NCBI RefSeq assembly: GCF_014384785.1
Contig: NZ_JACRSU010000003.1
Coordinates: forward strand, 1-64,000
Direction: 5' to 3'
Length of the DNA stretch: 64,000 nt
From: Congzhengia minquanensis
GTDB lineage: Bacteria > Bacillota > Clostridia > UBA1381 > UBA9506
Numbering within the stretch: the stretch's first letter is position 1; the number at the start of each line of letters is the position of its first letter. Both the position numbers and the translations under genes were made by a program. Below the pieces are notes generated by a model. The model searched no databases, was not told the DNA's origin, and worked only from the letters and a program-made list of their open reading frames with translations. This document shows positions 25,309 to 37,359 of the stretch, piece by piece.

Positions 25309-26691
25309 TTATTCAATTGCTTGCACATTTTCCGTGTCCACTGAGTGAATAATCAGCTTTTTCCACCGTCCCGTTAAGAAGAAGCCCAGGCCAAAAACCA
25401 TGGCGGCGGCAGATGCAATGGGTCCGCCCAGACCAACGCCCAACAGCCCCATATTGAGCACCATGCCGAATATGTAAGATGCGGGGATTCGGAACAAGAG
25501 AGACGACATAATGCCGTTAATCAGCGAAAAGTTGGTGTGCCCCGCACCGATAAACAAACCGTTAAAGCAAAAGCACAGAGGAGCTACCAAATAGTCATAT
25601 TTAAACGCTTTTATGTATGCAACGCCGTTTGCAATGAACTCAGGGTCGTTTCCGAACAGGCGCATACAGCTTTCCGGGAACACGCCTACGATAAAGAATA
25701 TCACAATGCTGATGGCCATGGAAATTGCCATGCCAACCAGCATGGTTTTGGCAGCCCTGTCATACTTTTTCGCGCCGATGTTTTGGGCACTCATGGCGGA
25801 AACCGAGGTGCTCATGGCAATGCCGGGTAAAATAGCAAATCCGTTCAGCTTGCCAACTGCGCCCACCGCGGCAGAGGCCATAACGCCAATGGAGTTTACC
25901 AGCGCCGTTAAAAACAGAAACGACGCGCTTGTGGCAACATTCTGAATAGACGTGGGAATGCCAATTTTCAAAATCAGCTTTAGCTGCTTTTTTGTTGCGC
26001 CTTTAAACGAGTCTAAGCTAAAGTCGAAAATAAAGTTGTTTTTTCTAAGGTAAAGAATGCACAAAATCATGCTGATGGCCTGGGACATAATCGTCGCCAA
26101 AGCAGCTCCGGCTGCGCCCATATGAAACACTGCGACAAACAAAAGGTCGAGCACAATGTTCACGCCGCAGGCAATTGCCACAAAAATAAGGGGATTACGG
26201 CTGTCGCCCAAACCGCGCATAACCGCGCTTAAGGCATTGTAGCCAAAAATGAAAATCGTGCCCAGCATGCTGATGAAAAAGTATATCCTTGCCTCGGAGA
26301 AAGACTCTGCCGGCGTTTGAATGAGCCGAAGCAGCGGTTCCTGCAGCGCCAGCATGGCCACAGTGATGATCACAGCGGCAACGGTGAGCGACACAAACAG
26401 CGTTGCAATGGTTTCGTGCATGGAATTCCTATCGTCTGCCCCCATATACTGCCCGATTAAAACCGTTGCGCCGACGGCCAGACCAAACACCATGTTGGTG
26501 ATTAAAAACGAAACCTGCCCGCCGATATTTACGCCGGACATTGCCACCTCTCCTGCAAACTGGCCCACCACCAGCATGTCAACCGTGCTGTAAAGGGACT
26601 GGATTAAGTTCGAAATTAGAACAGGAAGCGAGAACAAAACAAGCTGTTTTACCACGTTCCCTTCTGATAAATTGTTTTCAAATTTTGCCAT
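25309..26691 (-). CDS. MATE-family multidrug/cation antiporter
   Basis: 460 residues with about 12 hydrophobic segments in two pseudo-symmetric halves. LFSLPVLISNLIQSLYSTVDMLVVGQ at the start and GMATSTSVSAMSAQNIGA-type sequence mid-protein are typical MATE motifs. It exports organic cations or drugs in exchange for Na+ or H+ across the cytoplasmic membrane. The ATG at 26691 has GAGG 13 nt upstream, a rather long spacing. Stands alone. Confidence 0.88.
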   Translation of the reverse strand: MAKFENNLSEGNVVKQLVLFSLPVLISNLIQSLYSTVDMLVVGQFAGEVAMSGVNIGGQVSFLITNMVFGLAVGATVLIGQYMGADDRNSMHETIATLFVSLTVAAVIITVAMLALQEPLLRLIQTPAESFSEARIYFFISMLGTIFIFGYNALSAVMRGLGDSRNPLIFVAIACGVNIVLDLLFVAVFHMGAAGAALATIMSQAISMILCILYLRKNNFIFDFSLDSFKGATKKQLKLILKIGIPTSIQNVATSASFLFLTALVNSIGVMASAAVGAVGKLNGFAILPGIAMSTSVSAMSAQNIGAKKYDRAAKTMLVGMAISMAISIVIFFIVGVFPESCMRLFGNDPEFIANGVAYIKAFKYDYLVAPLCFCFNGLFIGAGHTNFSLINGIMSSLLFRIPASYIFGMVLNMGLLGVGLGGPIASAAAMVFGLGFFLTGRWKKLIIHSVDTENVQAIE

Positions 26692-26852
26692 TTTTAAGTA
26701 AATACCTCGCTATTTTATGGTGATAATTTCATATTTATTGTACCATTTTTTTTTAAAACGGGCAAGGGCTTTTTGCTTGATTCTGCGCTTTTTGTCAAAT
26801 GTTATCAGAAAAAATTTTTAAATCTTTCGATTGTTTGTAACTATTTTTTTCC

Positions 26853-26881
26853 TTGACGGGGATAAAACATTGCTGTATAAT
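26853..26881 (+). promoter_or_regulatory. Consensus promoter for the MgtC-like gene
   Basis: TTGACG (26853-26858), 17-nt spacer, TATAAT (26876-26881), then AGAGGAGAGAGG before the ATG at 26915. Confidence 0.8.
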
Positions 26882-26914
26882 ATATAATATTTTAATAGAG
26901 GAGAGAGGAAATAA

Positions 26915-27610
26915 ATGGAGTTCATTTTTTCAAACGGAGTTTCGCAGCTCGACTGCATTGCAAGAATTGTGGCAGCCTGCCTGTGCGGCGCGCTGATAGG
27001 GTTCGAGCGCAGCCGGCGGCAAAAGGAGGCCGGCATCAGAACGCACATCATTGTGGCATTAGGCTCGTCTTTGATGATGATTGTGTCGAAATATGGTTTT
27101 TTTGACATGGTGGACATTCACAGCGGAGTGTTCACCGGCGACAGAATTGCCGCTAACATCATAACCGGCGTGTCGTTTTTAGGCGCGGGCATGATATTTT
27201 TCCGCGGCAGCTCGGTGAAAGGCCTAACCACCGCGGCGGGCATCTGGTCTACCGCAGGGGTGGGGCTTGCCGTCGGGGCAGGGCTTTACATCATTGCTGG
27301 AACGGCCACGGTGCTGATTTTAATTATTCAAATCATTTTCCACAAATGGCAAATTAGCGCAGACACCCAGGTGTTCGGAAAAATTGTGGTGGTTTTGGAA
27401 AACGACGAGGCCAAAATTGATTTCATTGCAGGCACATTAAAAAATGAGGGGATTGAAATTGTTTCCAGCCGGTTTGAAAAACTTGGCGACGACAAGGCAA
27501 AAATTACCTATGCAGTGCGCTCCGACAATGAGGTTTCTGCCAAACAGTCTGCAAGACTTTCGCGGATTATTCCCGAAATGGTGTCGTTAGAGGTGCACAG
27601 CAACACATAA
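26915..27610 (+). CDS. MgtC/SapB-family membrane protein
   Basis: 231 residues. Four or so N-terminal membrane segments carry the MgtC motifs LCGALIGFERSRRQKEAGIRTH, GVSFLGAGMIF and VKGLTTAAGIWSTAGVGLAVG; the cytoplasmic C-terminus (~150-231) is ACT-like. Family members modulate ATP synthase, Mg2+ or K+ homeostasis; many non-pathogens have them with unknown roles. Single gene with its own promoter and terminator. Confidence 0.85.
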   Translation: MEFIFSNGVSQLDCIARIVAACLCGALIGFERSRRQKEAGIRTHIIVALGSSLMMIVSKYGFFDMVDIHSGVFTGDRIAANIITGVSFLGAGMIFFRGSSVKGLTTAAGIWSTAGVGLAVGAGLYIIAGTATVLILIIQIIFHKWQISADTQVFGKIVVVLENDEAKIDFIAGTLKNEGIEIVSSRFEKLGDDKAKITYAVRSDNEVSAKQSARLSRIIPEMVSLEVHSNT

Positions 27611-27644
27611 AAAGAGCGGAACCAAGCGGTTCCGCTCTTTTTAT
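27611..27644. terminator. Convergent terminator
   Basis: AAAGAGCGGAACC/GGTTCCGCTCTTT stem with flanking A and T runs, between the MgtC-like gene and lacZ. Confidence 0.9.
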
Positions 27645-27645
27645 T

Positions 27646-30540
<2,895 letters not shown>

Positions 30541-30549
30541 CTATCCTGC

Positions 30550-30578
30550 ATTATATCGTCAGGCAGACCAAAAGTCAA
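30550..30578 (-). promoter_or_regulatory. lacZ promoter
   Basis: On the minus strand TTGACT (30573-30578), 17 nt, TATAAT (30550-30555), 25 nt before the ATG at 30525. Confidence 0.8.
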
Positions 30579-30618
30579 TATAATTTTCATGCAGTTTTAT
30601 ATGAAAATATTCCACGCC

Positions 30619-31422
30619 CTACGGCTGGTACATCAGCTTTTTATATTTGTGGGGAGTGCTGCCGGTGAACGCCTTAAAAACGCGGTTAAAGTAGTTGGGG
30701 GAAGAAAAGCCGCACGCAGAAGAAATTTCCGTCATAGTCAAATCGGTTTGCTCCATCAGCACAATGGCGCGGGAAATCCGTACCCGGGTAAGATACACAA
30801 TGGGCGAAAGCCCCGTAATCTCTTTAAACAGCCGGGAAAAATGAAACTTGCTTAAATTCACATGGTCGGCAAGCTCCTCTACCGTGATGTCAGACGAAAA
30901 GTTTTTTAAAATAAATTCCGCCGCCTTTTTCACCGCAGCATTGTGCTTCAGTTCGCCGGTCAGCGCAAAAATCCGGCAGATATAAATGTTTAAAAGAGAA
31001 AGCAGCGCGCGGATTGCGGCGGATTGATAGGCGTGCTCCACGCTGTATTCTTTATATACTAAAGTGAGCAGCTGGCTTAACTCCGCATTTTTTCCGATAA
31101 CCGGATTGTAATCTGCCATGAGAAACGACAAGTCCGGCGCGCTGCCGTTCCATTCTGAGGCGGGAACCACCAATGCCCGCAGCATGCAGCCGTTTTCTGA
31201 ATGGCCTGCGTGAAAAAGACCGGAATGAATAAACACAATGTCGCCCCGGGAAACCGGATAAGACGTTTGCCCCACAGTAATTGTCATGGCGCCCTCTAAA
31301 ATTTCAATATATTCAAAATAAGAGTGCCAATGGGGACAAATCAGCTGTCCCGGCCCGCTTTGCAGTGTAATCCGAATGGGCTTTGCGCCAAATTCCTCTT
31401 TTTTTTCCAGCATTCCGTGCAC
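30619..31422 (-). CDS. AraC-family regulator upstream of lacZ
   Basis: About 267 residues. Cupin sensor (CPHWHSYFEYIEILEGAMTITVG, then HSGLFHAG) and C-terminal double HTH (ITVEELADHVNLSKFHFSRLFKEITGLSPIVYL, ISSACGFSSPNYFNRVFKAFTGSTPHKYK). The start is uncertain: GTG at 31422 has GAGGTGG 6 nt upstream, while ATG at 31413 has the same site 15 nt upstream. It lies between lacZ and a divergent (alpha/alpha)6 glycosidase and probably regulates both. Confidence 0.82.
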   Translation of the reverse strand: MHGMLEKKEEFGAKPIRITLQSGPGQLICPHWHSYFEYIEILEGAMTITVGQTSYPVSRGDIVFIHSGLFHAGHSENGCMLRALVVPASEWNGSAPDLSFLMADYNPVIGKNAELSQLLTLVYKEYSVEHAYQSAAIRALLSLLNIYICRIFALTGELKHNAAVKKAAEFILKNFSSDITVEELADHVNLSKFHFSRLFKEITGLSPIVYLTRVRISRAIVLMEQTDLTMTEISSACGFSSPNYFNRVFKAFTGSTPHKYKKLMYQP

Positions 31423-31533
31423 GAAATCCACCTCGTTTCGCAATATTTTACAATATTATAGCATTATTTCTATAGAAACAGCAAGATTTATATGTTAAAA
31501 TACAGCTATATTTTGTGCGAAAGGGGAATTTTT

Positions 31534-33195
31534 ATGCAATTACCAAATATTTGGGGCCAGGGCGCCCTGTTTGCCTATTCGGGACTTGAGGGGGAGTGTA
31601 CGCTGAAAAACAGCTTTACCTGCACCCTCTTAGGCGACAATTTAGGACTGCGTTTGCATACGGACAAGGCCTGCGACCTTTATGTTACCACTGAGGAAGT
31701 CTGCGACATACGCTATCAAATTGTGGCGTCCGACATAATCTCTGCCGAAATCGAAACCCGCGGCGCAGTTTACGAAACCTTGTTTTTATTCTATAACCAA
31801 AACACCATAATCGGAAAATGCCGGAAAGGGAGCGTTCAGCTCCGCATGGTAAACAACGCAGACCGGCCGCCGTATTTTTATGAAACCAGCACGGAAACAG
31901 AAACCTGTTTTTCCGTTTCCACCCAGCAGGAAACAGCGGTTACGCCGGAAATGGTCGCACAAACCGCGGCAAAAAAGCTGGCGTTTTACGAAGCCCTTCC
32001 CGACGTTGGCCTGAAAGACAAGGCAATCGAAAAAGCCTTTTATAAGGCTGTATCTGTTATGAAATCCCAGGTCTATTCAAAAGAAGGACAGTTCAAACGG
32101 AACTGGACAACGCCGGACAGACTGCCCCATAAGGCGCTCTGGCTGTGGGACAGCGTGTTCCACAGCTTCGGAAACCGCTTTATTTCCGAAGCACTGGCAA
32201 AAGACAGCATTCTTGCTGTGCTGGACGCTCAAAGACAAGACGGCTTTATTGCCCACATGGCTACGCCGGATTCTATTTCCGACGTTACCCAGCCGCCGGT
32301 GCTGGCCTGGGGCATTATGAGGCTTTTTAACAGAACCAAAGACATCGCTTTGCTCGAGGAAACTTATCCGAAACTGCGCGGCTACTTAACGTGGAATATG
32401 GAAAACAGAACAGACAAACACGGCCTTTATGTTTGGCATGTGGACACAACCAGCGTAGACTGCCGGTGTGACGAAAGCGGAATGGACAATTGCTCCCGCT
32501 TTGACGGTGTGAAAGACATGGAATGTATCGATTTTTCCTGTTTCATGGTCATGGAGGCCGAAGCCATGGCGTCTATGTGTGAGATTCTTCAAAACGGCGA
32601 AGGTCCGTTTTGGAAAGCGTTTGCGGAGGAGTTAAAGGAAAAAATCAACACCCGCCTGTGGGATGAGGCAGATGGCTTTTATTACGACAGAATTGTGGCA
32701 AACGACAGCTTTCACAAGGTAAAATCCAACGCCTCGTTTTTGCCCATGCTTGCCGGCGTGTGCAGCACAGACCAGGCGGCAAAGCTTGTGGCGCACCTAG
32801 ATAACCCCGACACATTTAAAGAAGCCGTCGGCGTACCCGGCATTGCCAAAGAAGACCCCACATACGGTACAGACATGTGGCGCGGCCCCGTTTGGCTGAA
32901 CTATAACTATCTTGTGCTGGAGGGCCTGAAGAAATACGGCTATATTGAGCGTTACGAAACGTTTGTGAAAGGCCTTGTGAAAGAAGTGACAAAATGGTAT
33001 CTGTCAGACGGGGTGCTCTACGAGTTTTACGACCCCTCCGGCGCCACGCCCCCAAGCAGACTGATGCGCAAGGGGCCGGTTATCGAGCCATATAATTTTA
33101 ATATCCGCTACCAGGCCATACGCGACTACGGCTGGACTTGCTCTATGTTTGCATGCATCATTTTAGAAAATAAACACCTGTTTGAAAGCACTTGA
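31534..33195 (+). CDS. GH63/GH37-like (alpha/alpha)6-barrel glycosidase
   Basis: 553 residues from the ATG at 31534 (AAAGGGG upstream). The N-terminal ~150 residues are a beta domain. The rest is an (alpha/alpha)6 barrel with HKALWLWDSVFHS (~200), DGFIAHMATPDS, TYGTDMWRGPVWLNYNYLVLEGL (~445) and YEFYDPSG, as in GH63 glucosidases, trehalase-like enzymes and mannosylglycerate hydrolases. Inverting hydrolase; substrate not determinable. No signal peptide. Its stop codon lies inside the -35 box of the next promoter. Confidence 0.7.
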   Translation: MQLPNIWGQGALFAYSGLEGECTLKNSFTCTLLGDNLGLRLHTDKACDLYVTTEEVCDIRYQIVASDIISAEIETRGAVYETLFLFYNQNTIIGKCRKGSVQLRMVNNADRPPYFYETSTETETCFSVSTQQETAVTPEMVAQTAAKKLAFYEALPDVGLKDKAIEKAFYKAVSVMKSQVYSKEGQFKRNWTTPDRLPHKALWLWDSVFHSFGNRFISEALAKDSILAVLDAQRQDGFIAHMATPDSISDVTQPPVLAWGIMRLFNRTKDIALLEETYPKLRGYLTWNMENRTDKHGLYVWHVDTTSVDCRCDESGMDNCSRFDGVKDMECIDFSCFMVMEAEAMASMCEILQNGEGPFWKAFAEELKEKINTRLWDEADGFYYDRIVANDSFHKVKSNASFLPMLAGVCSTDQAAKLVAHLDNPDTFKEAVGVPGIAKEDPTYGTDMWRGPVWLNYNYLVLEGLKKYGYIERYETFVKGLVKEVTKWYLSDGVLYEFYDPSGATPPSRLMRKGPVIEPYNFNIRYQAIRDYGWTCSMFACIILENKHLFEST

Positions 33196-33220
33196 CAACA
33201 ACCGCCGCCTGTGGTATAAT
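33192..33220 (+). promoter_or_regulatory. Consensus promoter of scfA-scfB
   Basis: TTGACA (33192-33197), 17-nt spacer, TATAAT (33215-33220). The -35 contains the TGA stop of the upstream gene. Confidence 0.9.
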
Positions 33221-33260
33221 TTCTTTTATACAATTGTACATAAAAAAGGAGCGAATTAAA

Positions 33261-33413
33261 ATGACGAGAATTCAAACACTTGAAACAAAAGATTTGAAAA
33301 AAAGCTTAGAAAACGGCGGCTGCGGCGAATGTCAGACCTCATGCCAGTCGGCCTGCAAAACTTCCTGCGGCGTTGCCAACCAGCAGTGCGAAAACTGCGG
33401 GGAAAACAAGTAA
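33261..33413 (+). CDS. scfA: SCIFF peptide precursor
   Basis: 50 residues. Leader MTRIQTLETKDLKKSL, then the conserved core CGECQTSCQSACKTSCGVAN (21-40). SCIFF (six Cys in forty-five) peptides are near-universal in Clostridia and are crosslinked by the neighbouring radical SAM enzyme through thioether bonds. This copy has seven Cys (21, 24, 28, 32, 36, 43, 46) because of a C-terminal CENCGENK extension, and residue 37 is Gly, where I recall Thr as thioether acceptor in the studied C. thermocellum peptide. The ATG follows AAAAGGAGCG. A hairpin separates it from scfB. Confidence 0.93.
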   Translation: MTRIQTLETKDLKKSLENGGCGECQTSCQSACKTSCGVANQQCENCGENK

Positions 33414-33429
33414 TAAACGGATTAGTAAG

Positions 33430-33459
33430 CGGGGCTGTTTTTAGCAGTCCCGTTTTTTT
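33430..33459 (+). terminator. Hairpin between scfA and scfB
   Basis: CGGGGCTG/CAGTCCCG stem followed by TTTTTTT, a leaky terminator that would give much more precursor than enzyme. Confidence 0.75.
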
Positions 33460-33471
33460 ACGGAGGAATTT

Positions 33472-34845
33472 ATGATACACCAATACAAACTGGGCGGCTA
33501 TAACCTGGTTTTAGACATGGCAAGCGGCAGCGTCCACTCGGTGGACGACGTGGCCTACGACGCAATCGCCATGTTTAAAACCCACAGCCGCAAAGATTTA
33601 ATAACAGCGTTGCAAACCAAATATGAAGAAGACCCCACCGTGAATGAGACAGAGCTTGCGGCACTCATTTCCGACATCGAGGCGCTGGAAAAAGACGGAA
33701 AGCTTTTTTCAAAGGATATTTATGAAAATAAAGCCTTCGACTTAAAAAACCGCCACACAGAAATTAAGGCCCTATGCCTGCACATTGCCCACACCTGCAA
33801 TTTAACCTGCGACTACTGCTTTGCCAGCCAGGGGAACTTTTGCGGCGAGCGGGCGCTTATGTCCTTTGACGTGGGCAAGCGTGCCATCGACTTTTTGGTG
33901 GAGCATTCGGGAACGCGAAAAAATTTAGAGGTAGATTTTTTCGGCGGCGAACCGCTGATGAATTTTGGCGTGGTAAAGCAAATTGTTGCCTATGCCCGGT
34001 CCATTGAAAAAGAACACAACAAAAACTTTCGCTTTACCTTAACCACCAACGGAATGTTAATTGACGACGACGTGATTGACTTTGCCAACCGCGAGTGCCA
34101 CAACGTTGTGCTGTCGTTAGACGGGCGGCGGGAAGTCCACGACCTTCTGCGCAAAACCGCCGGCGGAACGGGAAGCTACGACATCATTGTTCCCAAGTTT
34201 CAAAAACTGGTGGAAAAACGCGGCGGCAAGGGCTATTACATAAGGGGAACGTTCACCCACAACAATCCCGACTTTACCAACGACCTGTTTCATATGCTGG
34301 ATTTAGGCTTTACGGAGCTTTCCATGGAGCCGGTGGTGTGCGCGCCAAACGACCCCTATGCCTTAACGGACGAAGATATTGAAACGGTCTGCCGGCAGTA
34401 TGAAATTTTGGCGGAGGAAATGATAAAGCGCGAAAAGCAGGGAAAAGGCTTTACGTTTTACCACTATATGATTGATTTAACCGGCGGACCGTGCATATAT
34501 AAACGGATTTCCGGCTGCGGCTCCGGCACGGAATATTTTGCCGTAACGCCCTGGGGCGAGCTGTTCCCCTGCCATCAGTTTGTGGGAGATGAAGCCTACA
34601 GCATGGGCGACATCTGGAAAGGCGTTACAAATGCGGAAAAGCAGGAACAGTTTAAGCTGTGCAACGCTTATGCCAGAGAAGAATGCCGTGACTGCTGGGC
34701 AAAGCTCTACTGCAGCGGCGGCTGCGCCGCTAACGCATACCACGCCGCAGGCTCTATATCCGGCGTATATGAGCAGGGGTGCAAGCTGTTTAAAAAGCGC
34801 ATGGAATGCGCCATTATGGTTCAGGCCGCAAAAGCTGGTCTGTAA
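33472..34845 (+). CDS. scfB: SCIFF radical SAM maturase
   Basis: 457 residues. The N-terminal ~90 residues form an RRE-like leader-binding domain. Cys109, Cys113 and Cys116 (CNLTCDYC) bind the SAM cluster and FFGGEPLMNF is the SAM contact. The SPASM/twitch region (GPCIYKRISGCGSG, PCHQF, CRDCWAKLYCSGGC, EQGC) binds auxiliary clusters. It makes Cys-to-alpha-carbon thioethers in the SCIFF peptide (family studied as CteB). GGAGG sits before the ATG. Confidence 0.93.
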   Translation: MIHQYKLGGYNLVLDMASGSVHSVDDVAYDAIAMFKTHSRKDLITALQTKYEEDPTVNETELAALISDIEALEKDGKLFSKDIYENKAFDLKNRHTEIKALCLHIAHTCNLTCDYCFASQGNFCGERALMSFDVGKRAIDFLVEHSGTRKNLEVDFFGGEPLMNFGVVKQIVAYARSIEKEHNKNFRFTLTTNGMLIDDDVIDFANRECHNVVLSLDGRREVHDLLRKTAGGTGSYDIIVPKFQKLVEKRGGKGYYIRGTFTHNNPDFTNDLFHMLDLGFTELSMEPVVCAPNDPYALTDEDIETVCRQYEILAEEMIKREKQGKGFTFYHYMIDLTGGPCIYKRISGCGSGTEYFAVTPWGELFPCHQFVGDEAYSMGDIWKGVTNAEKQEQFKLCNAYAREECRDCWAKLYCSGGCAANAYHAAGSISGVYEQGCKLFKKRMECAIMVQAAKAGL

Positions 34846-34850
34846 AATAA

Positions 34851-34888
34851 AAAGAACACAAAGCTTTTCGCTTTGTGTTCTTTTTTTG
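34851..34888. terminator. Convergent terminator after scfB
   Basis: AAAGAACACAAAGC/GCTTTGTGTTCTTT stem with A and T tracts, serving both directions. Confidence 0.9.
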
Positions 34889-34889
34889 T

Positions 34890-35303
34890 TTATAGCGTTT
34901 TTAGATAAATTAACTCTTGCGCTTCCTGTTCCGGCGGAAAAAACGCGCCGGTTTTTGTATATCCAAGCGTTTCATAAAAGAACTTTGCCGTTTCGTCCTC
35001 CTGGGTGGAGGTGAGGCAGTGGCAAAATCCCTCCTGTTTCATCTGGGCTTCCCAAAACGCCATAAAAGTGCGGCCAAACCCCTGCCTTTGAAAGGCCGGG
35101 TCAATAGAAATCAGGTCTAAAAAGGGAAGACTTTCCCAAAACAGGCTGTAGCGCAGCACGCCAAAAATTTGGCCGCTATTTTCCAAAACAAACGCCCGGC
35201 CGGCTGAAATCACAGTTTTAAGCCGTTCCGGCGCAATGTGTTTATCCAATTTTAAAAAGCCGTCTATATCGGAAAGTTCTGCTTTGCGGATAGATACGTT
35301 CAT
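34890..35303 (-). CDS. GNAT-family N-acetyltransferase
   Basis: 137 residues from the ATG at 35303 (GAGGAAAAAAGC upstream), overlapping the methyltransferase stop by 4 nt. IRKAELSDIDGFLKLD opens the fold; DPAFQRQGFGRTFMAFWE is the acetyl-CoA pyrophosphate loop and FYETLGYTKTG the C-terminal strand. Small-molecule or protein acetyltransferase, substrate unknown. Last gene of the iorA operon. Confidence 0.82.
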   Translation of the reverse strand: MNVSIRKAELSDIDGFLKLDKHIAPERLKTVISAGRAFVLENSGQIFGVLRYSLFWESLPFLDLISIDPAFQRQGFGRTFMAFWEAQMKQEGFCHCLTSTQEDETAKFFYETLGYTKTGAFFPPEQEAQELIYLKTL

Positions 35304-36046
35304 GCTTTTTTCCTCGCCTGAACAATTAAAAAGCTTGGTTTTATAAATTCTTTTGCAATCGCCGGAAGTTTTTTCACAGCCCAATCCTTTGGCGTTGGCT
35401 CGCAAACCACTTCAATGGTAAAGCCCGCGCGGGCAACTGCCGTTAACAGTTCGCCCATGGGGCGGTGAAATTTCACCACGCCGTCAATAAACCAGTGAAT
35501 TTCCCGCTTGCCGCTCTGACTGTAGTTGGAAAACGTGTAAGAAACAGGGATACCGTTTTCATCTTTATTATAATGGCCCAAACCGTCTATTGTGGCGGTG
35601 GGAATGGGGTGCTCCTGGGAAAACAGCAGCATTCCGTTTGGCGCAAGCAGATTGTAAATATCGGTCATCAGTTTAGAGAAATCCTCAACGTAGTGAAACG
35701 CAAGGGAACTGTAAACAAAATCAAATGTTTCGTCCATGGAAGCAATATCGGTCATGCTCATATTTCGATATTGAATTTCCGGAGCGGCAGATTTATCTTT
35801 TGCAACAGACAGCATTTTTTCTGAAATGTCAACGCCAACGACACGTTTTGCGCCGCGGCAAACAAAGTCTTTACAGTTTTGGCCGAAGCCGCAGCCCAAA
35901 TCCAGCACAGCTTTGCCCGAAAGATTTGGCAAAAGCTCAGCCATAGCAGGCTGTTCAAGCAGGTCGTTATAATTGATGTCCTGGTTTCTTAGGGCAAAAT
36001 ATCCGTCAAAAAAGTCCTGATTATCGTATAAAATTTGACGATTCAT
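35300..36046 (-). CDS. Class I SAM-dependent methyltransferase
   Basis: 248 residues with VLDLGCGFGQN (motif I, ~47-57), VVGVDISEKML (motif II) and FDFVYSSLAFHYVED (motif IV). SAM-binding Rossmann fold; the substrate is probably a small molecule. The ribosome binding site GGGGAGGG precedes the ATG, and it lies 22 nt after the PLP-enzyme gene. Confidence 0.82.
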   Translation of the reverse strand: MNRQILYDNQDFFDGYFALRNQDINYNDLLEQPAMAELLPNLSGKAVLDLGCGFGQNCKDFVCRGAKRVVGVDISEKMLSVAKDKSAAPEIQYRNMSMTDIASMDETFDFVYSSLAFHYVEDFSKLMTDIYNLLAPNGMLLFSQEHPIPTATIDGLGHYNKDENGIPVSYTFSNYSQSGKREIHWFIDGVVKFHRPMGELLTAVARAGFTIEVVCEPTPKDWAVKKLPAIAKEFIKPSFLIVQARKKA

Positions 36047-36068
36047 CTCTGTCCCTCCCCCTGAATCG

Positions 36069-37343
36069 TTACAGCTTCATCAAATTGTCTGCCGCGCAGA
36101 GCACAGAGAGCTTTCCGCTCTCATAGGTCAGGCCGCCCTGCATATAGGCGGCATAGGGCGGACGAATCGGCCCGTCGGCAGAAATTTCAATGCTGGCGCC
36201 GGACACAAACGCACCGGCAGCCATAATCACCTGATTTTCATAGCCGGGCATGTCCCACGGCTCCGGCACAACAAAGGAGTCGATGGGTGCGCCCCGCTGA
36301 ATGCCGCGGCAAAAAGCGCAAAGCTTTTCACTGCTGCCGAATTTCACAGACTGAATAATGTCACCGCGTTTGTCTTCGGCCTTGGGGGAAACGTCATACC
36401 CCAGTTTTTCAAACACCTTTGCCGTGAGCACTGCAGTTTTTAACGCTTGCGCCACAGTGTGGGGAGCCATGAAAAAGCCCTGATACATGTGCCGGTTCAT
36501 GCCGAGGGACGCGCCAACCTCCGCGCCGATTCCGGGGGAGGTAAGCCGGTAACTGATTTGTTCCACCAGCCCGCGCTTTCCTGCCAGATATCCGCCAGTT
36601 AAAGCCAGCCCACCGCCGGGGTTTTTGATGAGCGACCCGGCAATTAAGTCCGCACCGATTTGCGGCGGCTCAAGGCTTTCAACAAACTCGCCGTAGCAGT
36701 TGTCCACCATCACAAAAACGTCGGGGCGTTTCTGTTTAATCAGCGCAATGGCGTCCTCCATGTCAGAAAGCGTGTAGGAGGGGCGCCAGGCATAGCCTTT
36801 TGAGCGCTGAAGCTCCACCAAACGCACGCTTTTGTCGGCCAAAGCTTCTCCAAGGGCGGTTAAATTAATTTTTCCGTCTTTTAATAGCGGCACTTCGCGG
36901 TAGCCAATGCCCCATTCTTTTAAACTTCCGCCTCCCGAGCCGCGTTTTCCAATAATTTCTTCCAGTGTGTCATAGGGCGCACCGGTGGCAGAAAGCAGCG
37001 TATCCCCCGGGCGCAAAACGCCAAACAGGCAGGAACAAATCGCGTGGGTGCCGGAAACAATGCTGCTGCGCACCAAAGCGCTTTCTGTTCCAAACACATC
37101 GGCATAAATTTTTTCCAAGGTGTCACGGCCCAAATCGTCATAGCCGTATCCGGTGGAATAGCCCAAGTGCGCCTCCGAAACTTTGTGTTCAGAAAACGCC
37201 TTTAACACCTTAATCTGATTCAGCTCCGCCGTTTTGTCAATTTCAGCAAACTGCGGGCGCACCTCCTCCTCCGCCCGGGCGCAAAGCGCAAAGGTTTCGG
37301 GGGAGATGCCATATTCCGATTGAATAAAATCTTTTATCTCCAT
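36069..37343 (-). CDS. Methionine gamma-lyase-family PLP enzyme
   Basis: 424 residues, full length for the family once called 'aluminium resistance protein'. HLGYSTGYGYDDLGRDTLEKIYADVFG and VRSSIVSGTHAI open the cofactor domain; DNCYGEF is the Asp region and GSLIKNPGGG carries the likely PLP lysine. Predicted carbon-sulfur lyase or cystathionine-related enzyme; the actual substrate is unsettled in the family. It follows iorB by 16 nt. Confidence 0.82.
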   Translation of the reverse strand: MEIKDFIQSEYGISPETFALCARAEEEVRPQFAEIDKTAELNQIKVLKAFSEHKVSEAHLGYSTGYGYDDLGRDTLEKIYADVFGTESALVRSSIVSGTHAICSCLFGVLRPGDTLLSATGAPYDTLEEIIGKRGSGGGSLKEWGIGYREVPLLKDGKINLTALGEALADKSVRLVELQRSKGYAWRPSYTLSDMEDAIALIKQKRPDVFVMVDNCYGEFVESLEPPQIGADLIAGSLIKNPGGGLALTGGYLAGKRGLVEQISYRLTSPGIGAEVGASLGMNRHMYQGFFMAPHTVAQALKTAVLTAKVFEKLGYDVSPKAEDKRGDIIQSVKFGSSEKLCAFCRGIQRGAPIDSFVVPEPWDMPGYENQVIMAAGAFVSGASIEISADGPIRPPYAAYMQGGLTYESGKLSVLCAADNLMKL

Positions 37344-37359
37344 GAATAAACGTCCTTAA

